64,000 nucleotides of DNA, from the NCBI RefSeq assembly GCF_019802085.1, contig NZ_JAHVHV010000001.1, positions 1,304,874 to 1,368,873 on the forward strand, in the 5' to 3' direction. The position numbers and the translations under genes were made by a program. Of the stretch, positions 52,991-61,950 are shown one piece after another (position 1 is the first letter of the stretch; each line of letters opens with the position of its first letter). The stretch comes from Ferrimonas balearica (GTDB lineage: Bacteria; Pseudomonadota; Gammaproteobacteria; Enterobacterales; Shewanellaceae). The notes under the pieces are model-generated. The model was not told where the DNA came from and did not search any database. It worked only from the letters and a program-made list of their open reading frames with translations.

Positions 52991-55900
52991 ACGTCCGGCG
53001 CACCGACGGTGGCGTTGGCGGAGAGGCCCTCGCCCTGTTCACCCACCTGGGGCTTGATGAACACCGCGGTGGTCAGCGCCGGCACGGTGAAGGTGCCCTC
53101 GCCTTCGCCGGCGGCAAAGCTGGCGCCCCGCACCCGGCTGTCCAGGGAGGCGGTCAGAGTCGGGTGCAGCTCGAAGCCGGCGGCGGTGGGCACGGTGTGG
53201 CTCACCTCGTTGGCGCTGCCGTTCACCATCACCACCATGGCGTCCACCATGGGATCGAGATCCGCAAGGCCGATGCCGTCGTCCAGGCTCATCACGATGA
53301 CGCCCTGGGTCTGACGCTTGCCGACGTTGTGGAAACCCAGTCGGGCCACCACGTCCGCCTCGCTGGTCAGGCGCAGCAGCGGGCTGTCGCGACGGATGCT
53401 CAGCACCTCCTGGAACAGGGTGGCAGCCAGGTCGATCTCCTGCATGGAGACCTGGGCGTTGGGGTTGGCCGAGATCCCGGCGATGGTCTCCCAGTTATTC
53501 TGGTTGTCCTGGGCCAGGGGCAGGCCCACGTTCCAGTTGTTGCTGGTCTTGGTGAAGTCCACGTAGTTGAACCAGTCACCGGCGTCGTAGGTGTTGCGGT
53601 CCATGGACTTGGAGCGCAGCATGTCCCCGCCCATCTGCAGGAAGGGGATCCCCTGACTGAGCAGCGGCACGGTGGCGGCGATGTGCTGGACCCGTACCCG
53701 ATCCTCAAGGCTCAGCCCCACACCGTGGTGGTAGTGCAGCTGATCCCACAGAGTCTCGTTGTCGTGCTTGGAGACGTAGTTGATGCTGTCCGCCGGATCC
53801 AGGGCGTAGGCCGTGGGCTGGCCGTTCCAGCTAAAGGCGTTGCCGGTGGCAGAGTTGCCGTTGAAGTCCTTGAGCACGTAGTTTTGCAGGTTGCCCGCCA
53901 TGGACAGGCGCAGGGTGTCCTGATCCCGCAGGCGCTCGTCGGACTCGGTTTCGGCAAACAGGCGCCCCTGGCGCACCGCTTCGCGGATGCGGTCGTTGAA
54001 GGTGCCCACCTCGGAGCCGGCCATGTCAGCCTGCTTGGCCTGGACGAACAGGCGGTTGTCCGCCACCTCGCCGAAGTTCCAGCCCTCACCGTAGAAGTAG
54101 TTGTCCGGGTCCACCGCCTGCACCGCGTCCCGGGCCGCCAGGATCCCCGCCTTGGGGTGGTGGCCCATGATGTCGAAGCGGAAACCGTCGTAGCCGTACT
54201 GCTGGGCCAGGATCACCAGGGAGTCGGAGACGAACTTGTCCATCATCCGATGTTCGGTAGCGGTGTTCTCACAGCAGGTGGAGCGCTCGATGTCGCCGCT
54301 CTCCTCGTTGTAGCGGTGGTAATACCCGGGCACCAGCTTGTCGAACACCGAGTTGTCCCACAATCCGGAGGAGCTGGTGTGGTTGTACACCACGTCCAGC
54401 ACCACCCGCAGGCCCATCTCGTGCAGGGCCTGGTTCATGGCCCGCAGTTCGAGGATGCGCGCCACACCGTCGGGATCGGAGGCGTAGCTGCCCTCGGGAA
54501 CGATAAAGTGGTGGGGATCGTACCCCCAGTTGAAGCCGTCCAGGCCGCGCATGGCGTTGACCAGCTCCTGGGCGTCGGCGGAGCCCGGCAGGGCCTGCTC
54601 CAGCAAGCTCAGGATGGTGGCACCGTGATCCTCGGTGGCACAGGCCGGCGTGGCGTTGTCCGTCATCTCGCACAGGGTGCCCAGGGTGTCGGTGATCTCC
54701 ACCCGCTCCTCACGCAGCTCCTTGACGGTGGCCATGTCGGTCACCGGCAGCACGTGGAAGTGGGTCATCCCCGCCTGGGCCAGGGCGCTCAGGTGGTCCA
54801 CCGGTGCGGTGCCCTGCTCGGCAAAGGCCAGGTACTTGCCCCGCACCGCTTCCGGGGTGCTCTCATCCCGGGCGCTGAAATCGCGCACGTGGCCTTCGTA
54901 GATCACCGCATCTTCCGGATTGACCACGGTGGGCACCGTGTGGCCGTCCCAGCCGGCGGGCTTGAGATCGTCATCCTCCAGGTTCACAAACTGGCTGTAG
55001 CGGCCATTGGCGGAAAGGCTCAGTGAGTAGGGATCCGTCGACTCGATGGTCTCGATCTGACCGGTCAGCGGGTGGTAGACGGTCACCTCGTAGCGGTAGA
55101 ACTGGCGGTCCAGGCTCATGTCCCCGCTGTGGGACCACACCCCGGTGTGCTCATCCAACGTCATCCCCTGGCTGCTCACCAGGTTCTTGTCCGCGTCGTA
55201 GACGTTCAGCGCCAGCGCCTGAGCGGTGGGCGCCCAGACCGAAGCGGTGATCACATCGCCCTCGTAGTGCACCCCAAGGGCGGCCTCATCGGCATCGGCC
55301 TCACCGAAGGTGTAGAGCGCGTCCAGCACCTTGGCGTGCTGCACGCCGGTGGCCATCACCGGCAGATCCTCGGCGTCGTAGCCCACCACCAGCATCTGGG
55401 CCTTGGCGATCGCCTTGGCCTCGTCGGCACTGAGGTTGGTGCTGTAGGCCGGCCAGCCGGCCAGGTGCGGCACCCGGGCGGCCTGCTCCGGCGTCAGGGT
55501 GGTTGCCACCAGTTCCAGGCTTTGGCCCCCTTCGATGCGATCCGGCTCGGTCATCAACTCCAGGCCGGCGTTGGCGTCGTAGTGCAGCTTGATGGCACTG
55601 AGGCCGCTGTTATCGGCATTCCACAGCAGGGTGTCCGCATCCAGCCAGTGGGCGCTGGCGCCGTCGATGGTCAGCGGCTGCGGGCCCAGGCTCAGGATCG
55701 GGTACTCGTAGACGGTGGCGTGGGCGTGGAAGGTGAAGCTCATCCGCTGGGCCCGCTCATCCGCCTGGTTGAGGATAAGCTTGGCGTCGAAGTCACCCAG
55801 GGCCTTGCCGGAGCCCTCGGTACCGATGTGGATGATGAAGTTACCGCACTCGCCGTAACCCTCTTTGAGGTTCAGGATCCAGTAGGCGCCGTAGTTGGGG

Positions 55901-56316
55901 TCGATGCCGACGTAGTCGTGGCCGTTGGCCCAGTCGGTTGAGTCGTGGGGCGGCGCGTAGGCGTCACACTCCTCGTTATTCCAGGTGTGCAGCTTGTAGC
56001 CGACGTAGCTCTCGTCGGTGTCCCCCATGCGGTTGTAGTAGAGCACCGCTTCGTTCTCCCCGGGGACGGCCACCGGGGCCGGCAGGTCCGGGTTGTAGCC
56101 GATGATGCATTGCTCGTTGTTTTCGTCCGGGAAGCTGGGGGCCGGACACTGGATCGGCTCGGGATCCACGCACTGGGTGCCGGCGGCATTGGGCACCTGG
56201 GGCGCGCTGCAGGTCAGCAGCACCTCGCCGGACTCGGACGAGTCGCCGCAGCCCCACAACAGGGCGCTGCCAAGGGCGATGGCCGCCAGTTTTCCTTGAT
56301 GAGACAGTCTCAACAT
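52000..56316 (-). CDS. Pullulanase-type alpha-1,6-glucosidase lipoprotein with three C-terminal repeats
   Basis: 1438 residues. The signal ends in lipobox LLWGC (about residues 19-23), so the enzyme is lipid-anchored. A CBM41-like module (VLYYNRMGDTDESYVGYKLHTW, seen in part near 90-110), a CBM48-like module (YEGDVITASVWAPTAQALAL near 350) and a GH13 barrel follow. Catalytic motifs: FNWGYDPHHF (type I pullulanase), DVVYNHT, GFRFDIMGHH (nucleophile Asp), GEGWNFGE (acid Glu) and YVSKHDNETLW. The C-terminus has three repeats of about 109 residues, each with RGS(M/L)NGW and a DYEFKVA-DWSTVD pattern. AGGAG precedes the ATG. Debranches starch, glycogen or pullulan at the cell surface. Confidence 0.9.
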   Translation of the reverse strand: MLRLSHQGKLAAIALGSALLWGCGDSSESGEVLLTCSAPQVPNAAGTQCVDPEPIQCPAPSFPDENNEQCIIGYNPDLPAPVAVPGENEAVLYYNRMGDTDESYVGYKLHTWNNEECDAYAPPHDSTDWANGHDYVGIDPNYGAYWILNLKEGYGECGNFIIHIGTEGSGKALGDFDAKLILNQADERAQRMSFTFHAHATVYEYPILSLGPQPLTIDGASAHWLDADTLLWNADNSGLSAIKLHYDANAGLELMTEPDRIEGGQSLELVATTLTPEQAARVPHLAGWPAYSTNLSADEAKAIAKAQMLVVGYDAEDLPVMATGVQHAKVLDALYTFGEADADEAALGVHYEGDVITASVWAPTAQALALNVYDADKNLVSSQGMTLDEHTGVWSHSGDMSLDRQFYRYEVTVYHPLTGQIETIESTDPYSLSLSANGRYSQFVNLEDDDLKPAGWDGHTVPTVVNPEDAVIYEGHVRDFSARDESTPEAVRGKYLAFAEQGTAPVDHLSALAQAGMTHFHVLPVTDMATVKELREERVEITDTLGTLCEMTDNATPACATEDHGATILSLLEQALPGSADAQELVNAMRGLDGFNWGYDPHHFIVPEGSYASDPDGVARILELRAMNQALHEMGLRVVLDVVYNHTSSSGLWDNSVFDKLVPGYYHRYNEESGDIERSTCCENTATEHRMMDKFVSDSLVILAQQYGYDGFRFDIMGHHPKAGILAARDAVQAVDPDNYFYGEGWNFGEVADNRLFVQAKQADMAGSEVGTFNDRIREAVRQGRLFAETESDERLRDQDTLRLSMAGNLQNYVLKDFNGNSATGNAFSWNGQPTAYALDPADSINYVSKHDNETLWDQLHYHHGVGLSLEDRVRVQHIAATVPLLSQGIPFLQMGGDMLRSKSMDRNTYDAGDWFNYVDFTKTSNNWNVGLPLAQDNQNNWETIAGISANPNAQVSMQEIDLAATLFQEVLSIRRDSPLLRLTSEADVVARLGFHNVGKRQTQGVIVMSLDDGIGLADLDPMVDAMVVMVNGSANEVSHTVPTAAGFELHPTLTASLDSRVRGASFAAGEGEGTFTVPALTTAVFIKPQVGEQGEGLSANATVGAPDVVPYGSTEVFVRGSMNGWGEVDSMTYVGDGEYRVAITLAAGDYEFKVASADWSTVDFGGLSAAEAQVEEGVAEPLRRAGDNLHFNAGIDATYVFSLDASDAENPILTVFNEEPFVGTPVYLRGSLNGWSTDNELAYLGGGIYRVDVALSAGDYEFKVASEDWSTVDYGSGEADPTVTEGQEELLAVAGANMLFTAAVDTTYAFIFDASDLNEPTLAVYPAEMFGTNVVYVRGSMNGWGEVDMLSYQGLSSYSVDIVLEAGDHEFKVATGDWSTVDLGAIGGDEAVVLDAVKPLASKGANMTLSGAEAGTYRFTVTGPDIASPTLTVSKLN

Positions 56317-56395
56317 GGGTCGATTCTCCTAACGTTTTGGGCGCGCGATGGCGACAAACTCGATGACGTTGGTTGTGGTTCGAGGTGTCATGGGG

Positions 56396-59332
56396 TTACA
56401 GCGCATAGGTCACGCCCAAGAAGTATTCCCGGCCAAAGTACTGCAGGGTGCCGGTGCGGTTTTCGTTACCGAAGTAGCTCTTGGTGGGTTCGTCAGTCAG
56501 GTTGTTGACCTGGAACAGCACACCGAAGTGATCGTTGATTTGGTAGGAGGTCTGGAAGTCCACCACGGTTTCATCGTCGAAGTTGACCACCTGCTCGTTC
56601 ACCGCCACCTGTTCAGAGACAAAGTCGCTGCGGTAGCGGGCGCTGATGCGGGTGTCGAAGCCCTCGTAGCTGTAGAACAAAGTGGCGGTGGCCACGTGCT
56701 CGGACAGCCCCGGCAGCATCTGGGTGACGGTTTCACCGCCCAGATCGGTCTGGGACTCCACCTCGGACTCGGTGAAGGAGTAGCTGGCGTTCAGACCCAG
56801 GCCGGACCAGGCTCCCGGCAAGCCGGTGAAGATCTGGGTGTAGGCCAACTCCAGGCCACGGATGTAGCCGCCCTCGGCGTTGTTCACCGCGGTGGTGTAG
56901 GTGCCGTTGGTGGTTTCGATCTGCTCGCCGCTCTCGGGATCGACGATGTAGTCCGGCACGTTGAAGCCGTTGCCTTTGAAGTCGAAGCCCTCGATGGCGA
57001 TGGTGTCGATAAAGGAGTCGATGTTCTTGTAGAACAGCGCCGCCACCAGCGCCCCGTCCGGCAGGTAGTACTCGTAGGAGATGTCGTACTGGTCCGCGTA
57101 GAAGGGCTTCAGGAAGGGGTTGTTGGTGGAGGAGCCGTTGATCTCACCGTCGTCGTTGACCGACGCGCTGGCGTCACCGGCCAGGCGGTTGATGGGCGGG
57201 CGGGACATCACCCGGGCCGCGGCGAAGCGGATCTGGCTGTCCTCGGTGATCTTGAAGTTCAGGTTCAGTGACGGCAGGTAGTCGGTGTAATCCTCGCCCT
57301 TGATGGTGGGGGCGTAGAGGCCGTTGACGATGCCAATCTCATCGACAATGAACTGGGCGCCCAGGGCCGGATCGCCGCCGACGTTTTCCAGCAGCGTGGC
57401 GGACTGGTCGGTGTCCACCCGACGGATCCCCACATTACCGGTCACCGGGATGTTGCCGATCTCGGCGTTGATGTTCAGCATCACGTAGGCGGCCAGCACC
57501 TCCTCGTACACCTTGCCGCTTTGCAGCACCGACCAGGAGTAGTTGGTGGTGTAGCCCTGGGGGTCGAGCACGCCATCGGCGTTGCCCCAGGTCTGCACCG
57601 GCTGGGGCACCCCACCGGGGAACCAGGCGGCCAGGGCCTTATCGAGATCGATGGCCAGGTAGGAGGGGAAGTAGCTGAAGTCGCCCTCCCAGTTGACCAC
57701 GGTGACCATGTCCTCGGTCAGGCGCAGCGGCGGCTCGGAGCTGGAGAAGGCGCCGTCGTTGCCGTATTCGAACACCGAGCGGTCGTTGGAGTATTCGCGA
57801 TCGGAGTAGCGCACCCCGAACTCCAACGAGCTGAACCAGTCGCTGTCCAGCTCGTAATTGAAGTCCAGGCGGTAGGCCTGCACTTCATCCTCGTTGACGT
57901 AGGGGTAGATCCCGTACTTGCTCACCATCACCCGGTTAATGTCGGAGAAGGCGTCCGCCTGACTGAAGCCCACGTCGGGCAGGTTGAGGCCGTTAAGCAG
58001 GTAGTTGATGGAGACGTCGGTGTCGAACACCGGGTTGGGCACGGTGGCGTCCTCCGCCACGTTGGCCCACAAAAGGCCGTTGCGAAAATCGCTCTTGGCG
58101 GAGGAGTAGGAGATGTCCGCCACCACGGAGAGGCGATCGGTGGCCTGCCAGCTGGCGTTGATGCCGTAGCTGTCCACCTCGTCGTAATCCCGGTTGTCAT
58201 CGTTGACGATCTCCACCCGGGTGAAGCTTTGGCTGGTGCGGCTGAAGTTGCCGCCGATCACCGCGTTGCCGTCGATCACCGGGTTGGTCACCGAAGCGCT
58301 GGGGCCGCCCAGCTTGACGCGATAGCCCCGGGCGAAGGCCTCGGAGTCGAAACGGGAGATAAAGGCGTCGGCCTTGAGCACGAAGTCGGTGCTGGGGGCC
58401 CACTCGATGGCGCCCATGTAACCGTCACGGGTTTCCACCCCGCCCAGGTGCTGGATCTCGAAGCCTTCACTGATGTACTCGTTGGCCGGGTTGTCCTCCG
58501 GGCCATCGGTGTCACCGGGCAGGCCGTCCACGTCCTTGTTGCCGTTGTAGTGCAAGCCGATGAACTGGGTGGCCACGCTGGGCTGGTCCAGTCGGGCGTA
58601 GCCAAGGGCGAAGCCCAAGGTCTCGTCGAGGAACTTGCCCTGGTAGGAGAAGCTGATGCGCGAGCCGTACTCGTCGGCGCCGTGCACCTCGGAGGCGCGG
58701 TCGTTGTACATGCCGCGCACGTTGGCAACGAAGTTGTGGGTCTTCTCGGCGGCCAGGGGGCTGGCGGTGGCCAGCTCCACGGTGCCCGCCACGCCGCCTT
58801 CAATGAGCGACGCCTTGGGGGACTTGTACACCGCTGCAGAGGTGATGAGTTCGGAGGGGTATTGGTCAAATTCGATGCTGCGGCTGCCGCTGGTGGAGAC
58901 CTGCTCGCGGCCGTTCAGGGTGGAAAACACGAAGCCACCGGACATGCCGCGGATGTTGATCTCCGCCGCCTGGCCCCCGGTCCGTACCGCGGAGATCCCC
59001 GGCAGTCGGGTCAGGGCGTCCGCCATGGAGACGTCCGGCAGGGCCCCCAGGTCATCGGCGCTGAGCTGCTCGGACACGGTGTCGCTGAAGCGCTTGGCAT
59101 CGAGGGAATCAATGAGGCTTCGGCTGTAGCCGGTCACCAGGATCCGCTCGATCTGGTCATCGGACGCCGCCGCTTGCTCAGACTCCGCCTCGCCCTCCTG
59201 TTGGCTTTCGGCAGACTGCGTCTGTGCGGTCTCCTCCTCCTCGGCCGCCCAGGCGTTATAGGGCATGAGCGATGCGCTCAGCCCGGCCGCCACGAGCGCC
59301 AGAGTCAGGACGCTGGGTTTGAAATGTGACAT
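56396..59332 (-). CDS. TonB-dependent outer-membrane receptor, probably for maltodextrins
   Basis: 978 residues. Signal peptide (about 1-30, ending NAWA), an acidic Gln/Glu-rich stretch, then the TonB box region RILVTGYSRS and a plug domain (DVSMADALTRLPGISAVRTG, AEINIRGMSGGFVFSTLNGR). The rest is a beta-barrel with aromatic-rich strands, ending in YFLGVTYAL. The plug resembles the large TonB receptors of Xanthomonas/Caulobacter type for carbohydrates. It is next to the pullulanase gene on the same strand (80 bases), so import of starch oligosaccharides is the likely role, inferred from context. ATG at 59332 with GGGGAG upstream. Confidence 0.88.
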   Translation of the reverse strand: MSHFKPSVLTLALVAAGLSASLMPYNAWAAEEEETAQTQSAESQQEGEAESEQAAASDDQIERILVTGYSRSLIDSLDAKRFSDTVSEQLSADDLGALPDVSMADALTRLPGISAVRTGGQAAEINIRGMSGGFVFSTLNGREQVSTSGSRSIEFDQYPSELITSAAVYKSPKASLIEGGVAGTVELATASPLAAEKTHNFVANVRGMYNDRASEVHGADEYGSRISFSYQGKFLDETLGFALGYARLDQPSVATQFIGLHYNGNKDVDGLPGDTDGPEDNPANEYISEGFEIQHLGGVETRDGYMGAIEWAPSTDFVLKADAFISRFDSEAFARGYRVKLGGPSASVTNPVIDGNAVIGGNFSRTSQSFTRVEIVNDDNRDYDEVDSYGINASWQATDRLSVVADISYSSAKSDFRNGLLWANVAEDATVPNPVFDTDVSINYLLNGLNLPDVGFSQADAFSDINRVMVSKYGIYPYVNEDEVQAYRLDFNYELDSDWFSSLEFGVRYSDREYSNDRSVFEYGNDGAFSSSEPPLRLTEDMVTVVNWEGDFSYFPSYLAIDLDKALAAWFPGGVPQPVQTWGNADGVLDPQGYTTNYSWSVLQSGKVYEEVLAAYVMLNINAEIGNIPVTGNVGIRRVDTDQSATLLENVGGDPALGAQFIVDEIGIVNGLYAPTIKGEDYTDYLPSLNLNFKITEDSQIRFAAARVMSRPPINRLAGDASASVNDDGEINGSSTNNPFLKPFYADQYDISYEYYLPDGALVAALFYKNIDSFIDTIAIEGFDFKGNGFNVPDYIVDPESGEQIETTNGTYTTAVNNAEGGYIRGLELAYTQIFTGLPGAWSGLGLNASYSFTESEVESQTDLGGETVTQMLPGLSEHVATATLFYSYEGFDTRISARYRSDFVSEQVAVNEQVVNFDDETVVDFQTSYQINDHFGVLFQVNNLTDEPTKSYFGNENRTGTLQYFGREYFLGVTYAL

Positions 59333-59457
59333 TGGTGCTCCCCTTCCGTCATTTCGACTGTTAGTGGCCCAATGCCGCGCTATACAACCCAACTAGCCTG
59401 AACATTAGGCTTATAATTCAGGGGTTATGTTAGGCACGTTAAAATTTATGCCACAAC

Positions 59458-59479
59458 GTTATGCATACGTATTCATAAC
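59458..59479. promoter_or_regulatory. 22-bp near-perfect palindrome upstream of the TonB receptor gene
   Basis: Half-sites GTTATGcATAC and GTATtCATAAC are complementary except for one base pair (lower case). It lies 126 bases upstream of the receptor start in the 285-bp region 59333-59617, which otherwise holds AT-rich promoter-like sequence and no gene I can support. A LacI-type or similar operator controlling receptor and pullulanase is likely; the regulator is not in the window. Confidence 0.6.
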
Positions 59480-59617
59480 CTTTTATTAACCTGCCTTTCG
59501 TTGTAATGACGTAGGGCCAATGGCAGTAAAATGCCTGGAATGAGCAACACTTAGCGTCGAACGCCCGTTAATGACGCCCCTCTATCCCACCCCGACTCGC
59601 CCCGTTTCTCACCCGTT

Positions 59618-60313
59618 TCACAGCCGTTTGCTGGCCGCCAGGGCCTGGTAGGCGTCGCGGATCTTCATCAGCCGCTGGTCCTCTTCCGCCAGTTGGGACG
59701 CGATGCCCGCCAACACCTTCTCATAGGCGCTGTCGCGTACCCCCTGGGCTTTGGCCTTGTAGTGAAACTCGTGGGTGATGTCGCCCCAGGCGTCCTGGAG
59801 CTTAGAGCGGATCTGGATTTCACAGAGCATCTGGGCCGACTCGATGCGGGCGTCGGTCTGGGTGCCGGAGACGCTGTCGTAGCTGACCTGGGCCAGCAGG
59901 TGCAGCGCCCGGTAGCCGGTCTTTTTGGGGTGGTGGATGTAGTCCTCGGTGTCGGACTGGAAGGTGAGGTGTTTGGAGGAGGCGATAAAGCGCAGCATCC
60001 CCAGGCAGTCGTCCACAAACCAGCAGACGACCCGGGCGCCGATGAGATCGGTGATGGCATCCAGGGGGTGTTCGAAGGGGGGCCAGCCGCGACGGGCCAG
60101 CTTGTTGAGTACGCTGTTTAAGGTTTTGACGCGGGTGGTGACGGCCACCGCCTCTCTGGGCAACCGGTGGCGCCGGCAGTAGGCCAGGGCCAGCTGATCC
60201 AGTCGGATCTGAAGAAGCTCGCGGATCTGCTCCAGTTCATCGCCGTAGCGGCCAAAGTAGCGCACCAGGCGGGCGCGGTCATGCTCGTTGCCTGTTAACC
60301 CCTGCTCGGCCAT
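59618..60313 (-). CDS. RelA/SpoT-domain protein, small alarmone synthetase-like
   Basis: 231 residues made of a single (p)ppGpp synthetase domain with flanking helices, lacking the hydrolase HD and regulatory TGS/ACT domains of RelA and SpoT. Motifs: DAITDLIGARVVCWFVDDCL near 84-103, HPKKTGYRALHLLAQV near 128-143 (the GYR-x-H nucleotide loop), and EIQIRSKLQDAWGDITHEFHYK near 164-185 (the EIQIR and THE catalytic end, given in outline). GGAGGTGA precedes the ATG, an exceptionally strong site. It stands alone; no obvious antitoxin is adjacent. Whether it makes (p)ppGpp or another alarmone cannot be read from sequence. Confidence 0.82.
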   Translation of the reverse strand: MAEQGLTGNEHDRARLVRYFGRYGDELEQIRELLQIRLDQLALAYCRRHRLPREAVAVTTRVKTLNSVLNKLARRGWPPFEHPLDAITDLIGARVVCWFVDDCLGMLRFIASSKHLTFQSDTEDYIHHPKKTGYRALHLLAQVSYDSVSGTQTDARIESAQMLCEIQIRSKLQDAWGDITHEFHYKAKAQGVRDSAYEKVLAGIASQLAEEDQRLMKIRDAYQALAASKRL

Positions 60314-60408
60314 CCGTCACCTCCAAAACCCTGCCTTTTGAGTGTAATGGATGACCCCCCGGAGCCTTGGAAAAATCGCGCGCTGACGTTGCTAAACGGG
60401 ATTTGGGC

Positions 60409-60933
60409 TTACTCGGTGGGCTCCGGCGACAGCAGCTTGTAGAACAGCACGGTGGCGTCCAGGGTGCCGTCGGCGCTTTTGGCAAACTGCGGGATCCGCC
60501 CCGCCTCGGTGTAGCCAAGGGTGTGATACAGATGAGCGGCCACATCGCCGAGTCGGGTGTCCAGCACCAGCAGCGACAGCCCCAGGACCGCCGCTTCGGA
60601 CTCCATCATCGTCATCAGGCTTTTGCTGAGCCCCCTGCCCCGATGCCGGCGGTGCACCATCAGCTTCTCCACCTCGCCCCGGTGGGCGCCGTTGGCCTTG
60701 TGGCACAGGGCCAGTTGCACCGCCCCCACCACCTCATCCTCCTCCAGCGCCACGTAGAGCTTGCGGCTTTTCGTCTGCAGATCCGCCTCGACGCCGCGCC
60801 AGTAGTCGGCCAGTGTTTCGTCACTGATTGGCGGGAGAAACCCCACCGATGCACCACTGTCCACGCTGTCTTTCAGTAACCGGGTCAGCGAGCCGGTCAG
60901 CCCTTTTGTGGAGGGCACCTCCATTAAGATCAT
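60409..60933 (-). CDS. GNAT family N-acetyltransferase
   Basis: 174 residues. The acetyl-CoA pyrophosphate loop is RRHRGRGLSKSLM near 95-107 (consensus Q/RxxGxG/A), preceded by GEVEKLMVHR and followed by LLVLDTRLGDVAAHLYHTLGYTEAGRIPQFA. ATG at 60933 has GGGAG 6 bases upstream; a GTG one codon earlier is also possible. Substrate unknown. The gap to the alarmone gene downstream is 95 bases, so it may be separate. Confidence 0.88.
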   Translation of the reverse strand: MILMEVPSTKGLTGSLTRLLKDSVDSGASVGFLPPISDETLADYWRGVEADLQTKSRKLYVALEEDEVVGAVQLALCHKANGAHRGEVEKLMVHRRHRGRGLSKSLMTMMESEAAVLGLSLLVLDTRLGDVAAHLYHTLGYTEAGRIPQFAKSADGTLDATVLFYKLLSPEPTE

Positions 60934-60998
60934 CACCCACTCCCTGTTGTGTGATTCAACCCGGCCCCCGGGCCGTCGCTGTTCGCAAAAGGAACCCT

Positions 60999-61550
60999 TC
61001 AGCCTGCGTTGCGGGCCCGGTACTCCGACGCCAGCAGCGCGTACTGGAACTCATCGCCCCAGGCGCCCTTGAAAAACACGTTCTGCACAAAGTGCGCTTC
61101 GCGGCGAAAGCCCAGGCGTTCGAGCAATCGCCAGGACGCCTCATTACGGGCATCGGTGGTGGCCACCACCCGATGGCGCCTCAGTGTCTCAAAGAGGTAT
61201 TGCAGCAGCGTGGCGAGGGCCTCGCTGGCCACCCCTTGGCCCTGATGGGCCGGCGCGACGGTAAAGCCCACCTCCACCTGCTGCTCGTCGATAAAGTGCA
61301 CCGCCAGATCCCCCAGCAATCGGCCCTGCCCCTTCTCGGCAATCGCCAGCTGATACCACTGGCCTGGGCGGGCAAAGTCGGCGTAATCCGTGCCCTCGAA
61401 AAGCACCTGGGCGTCCTCGTATTGGTAATCCGTCCAGCTTTGGTATCGGGCCACTTCGGGGGCCGCCCTGTACTGGGTAAAGGCGACCAGATCGGCCGGC
61501 TCAAAAGCGCGAAGGGTAAAGCGTTGAGTCGTTAATCTCGGGGTGATCAT
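60999..61550 (-). CDS. GNAT family N-acetyltransferase, RimJ/RimL type
   Basis: 183 residues. The start ITPRLTTQRFTLRAFEPAD is the classic RimJ/RimL-like opening, and the CoA-binding AHQGQGVASEALATLLQYLF near 105-124 and NEASWRLLERLGFRREAHF near 143-161 follow. Proteins of this type acetylate ribosomal protein N-termini, antibiotics or small amines. ATG at 61550 is chosen because it begins the family N-terminus; the frame is open 55 codons further upstream without family similarity. It precedes the other GNAT gene by 65 bases on the same strand. Confidence 0.88.
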   Translation of the reverse strand: MITPRLTTQRFTLRAFEPADLVAFTQYRAAPEVARYQSWTDYQYEDAQVLFEGTDYADFARPGQWYQLAIAEKGQGRLLGDLAVHFIDEQQVEVGFTVAPAHQGQGVASEALATLLQYLFETLRRHRVVATTDARNEASWRLLERLGFRREAHFVQNVFFKGAWGDEFQYALLASEYRARNAG

Positions 61551-61599
61551 CGATGTTGGCTCTTTAAGGTTGTCAGTGTGGCCAGGGCCCAATCCGTGG

Positions 61600-61827
61600 C
61601 TAGGGGTTACAGGCGCACCCCAGTTTGCCCTTTTCATCCTGCCATTCGGAATAGTGCCCTTCCCCACCGCATTGCGCGCGCACCTTCTTACATTGATGCA
61701 CGCCGTACCCAACAATGGAATCCGACAGGCCCGTCATCACATCACTGGCCACCCGGTTGTGCAGTGACGTCTTAAAGTGGGTACAGCCGCTTAACCCCAG
61801 CAGCAACACGACAAACAGCAATCTCAT
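61600..61827 (-). CDS. Small Cys-rich lipoprotein, unrecognised
   Basis: 75 residues. Signal MRLLFVVLLLGLSGC ends with the lipobox (LSGC), so the mature protein begins at Cys15. It carries at least four further cysteines (HQCKKVRAQCGGEG, LGCACNP) that could form two disulfides. ATG at 61827 has AGGA upstream. Function unknown. Same strand as the GNAT genes, 49 bases from the nearest. Confidence 0.7.
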   Translation of the reverse strand: MRLLFVVLLLGLSGCTHFKTSLHNRVASDVMTGLSDSIVGYGVHQCKKVRAQCGGEGHYSEWQDEKGKLGCACNP

Positions 61828-61950
61828 ATCAACATCCTTTTGAGAGTAAATCATGGGGAGAAAAGCCAGCCTGGAATTATTGCACTGGCAGAGCACAGCG
61901 AAGGAATAAACAGCCCGTAAGGGGCTAAGAACGGCAGGCTCTAACGGACA

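Noticed and set aside
52207-55026. Open frame of more than 900 codons on the plus strand, antisense to the pullulanase gene
   Set aside because: It mirrors the codon pattern of the real gene, is rich in Val, Gly, His and Gln as typical for GC-rich shadow frames, and has no recognisable domain or ribosome-binding site.
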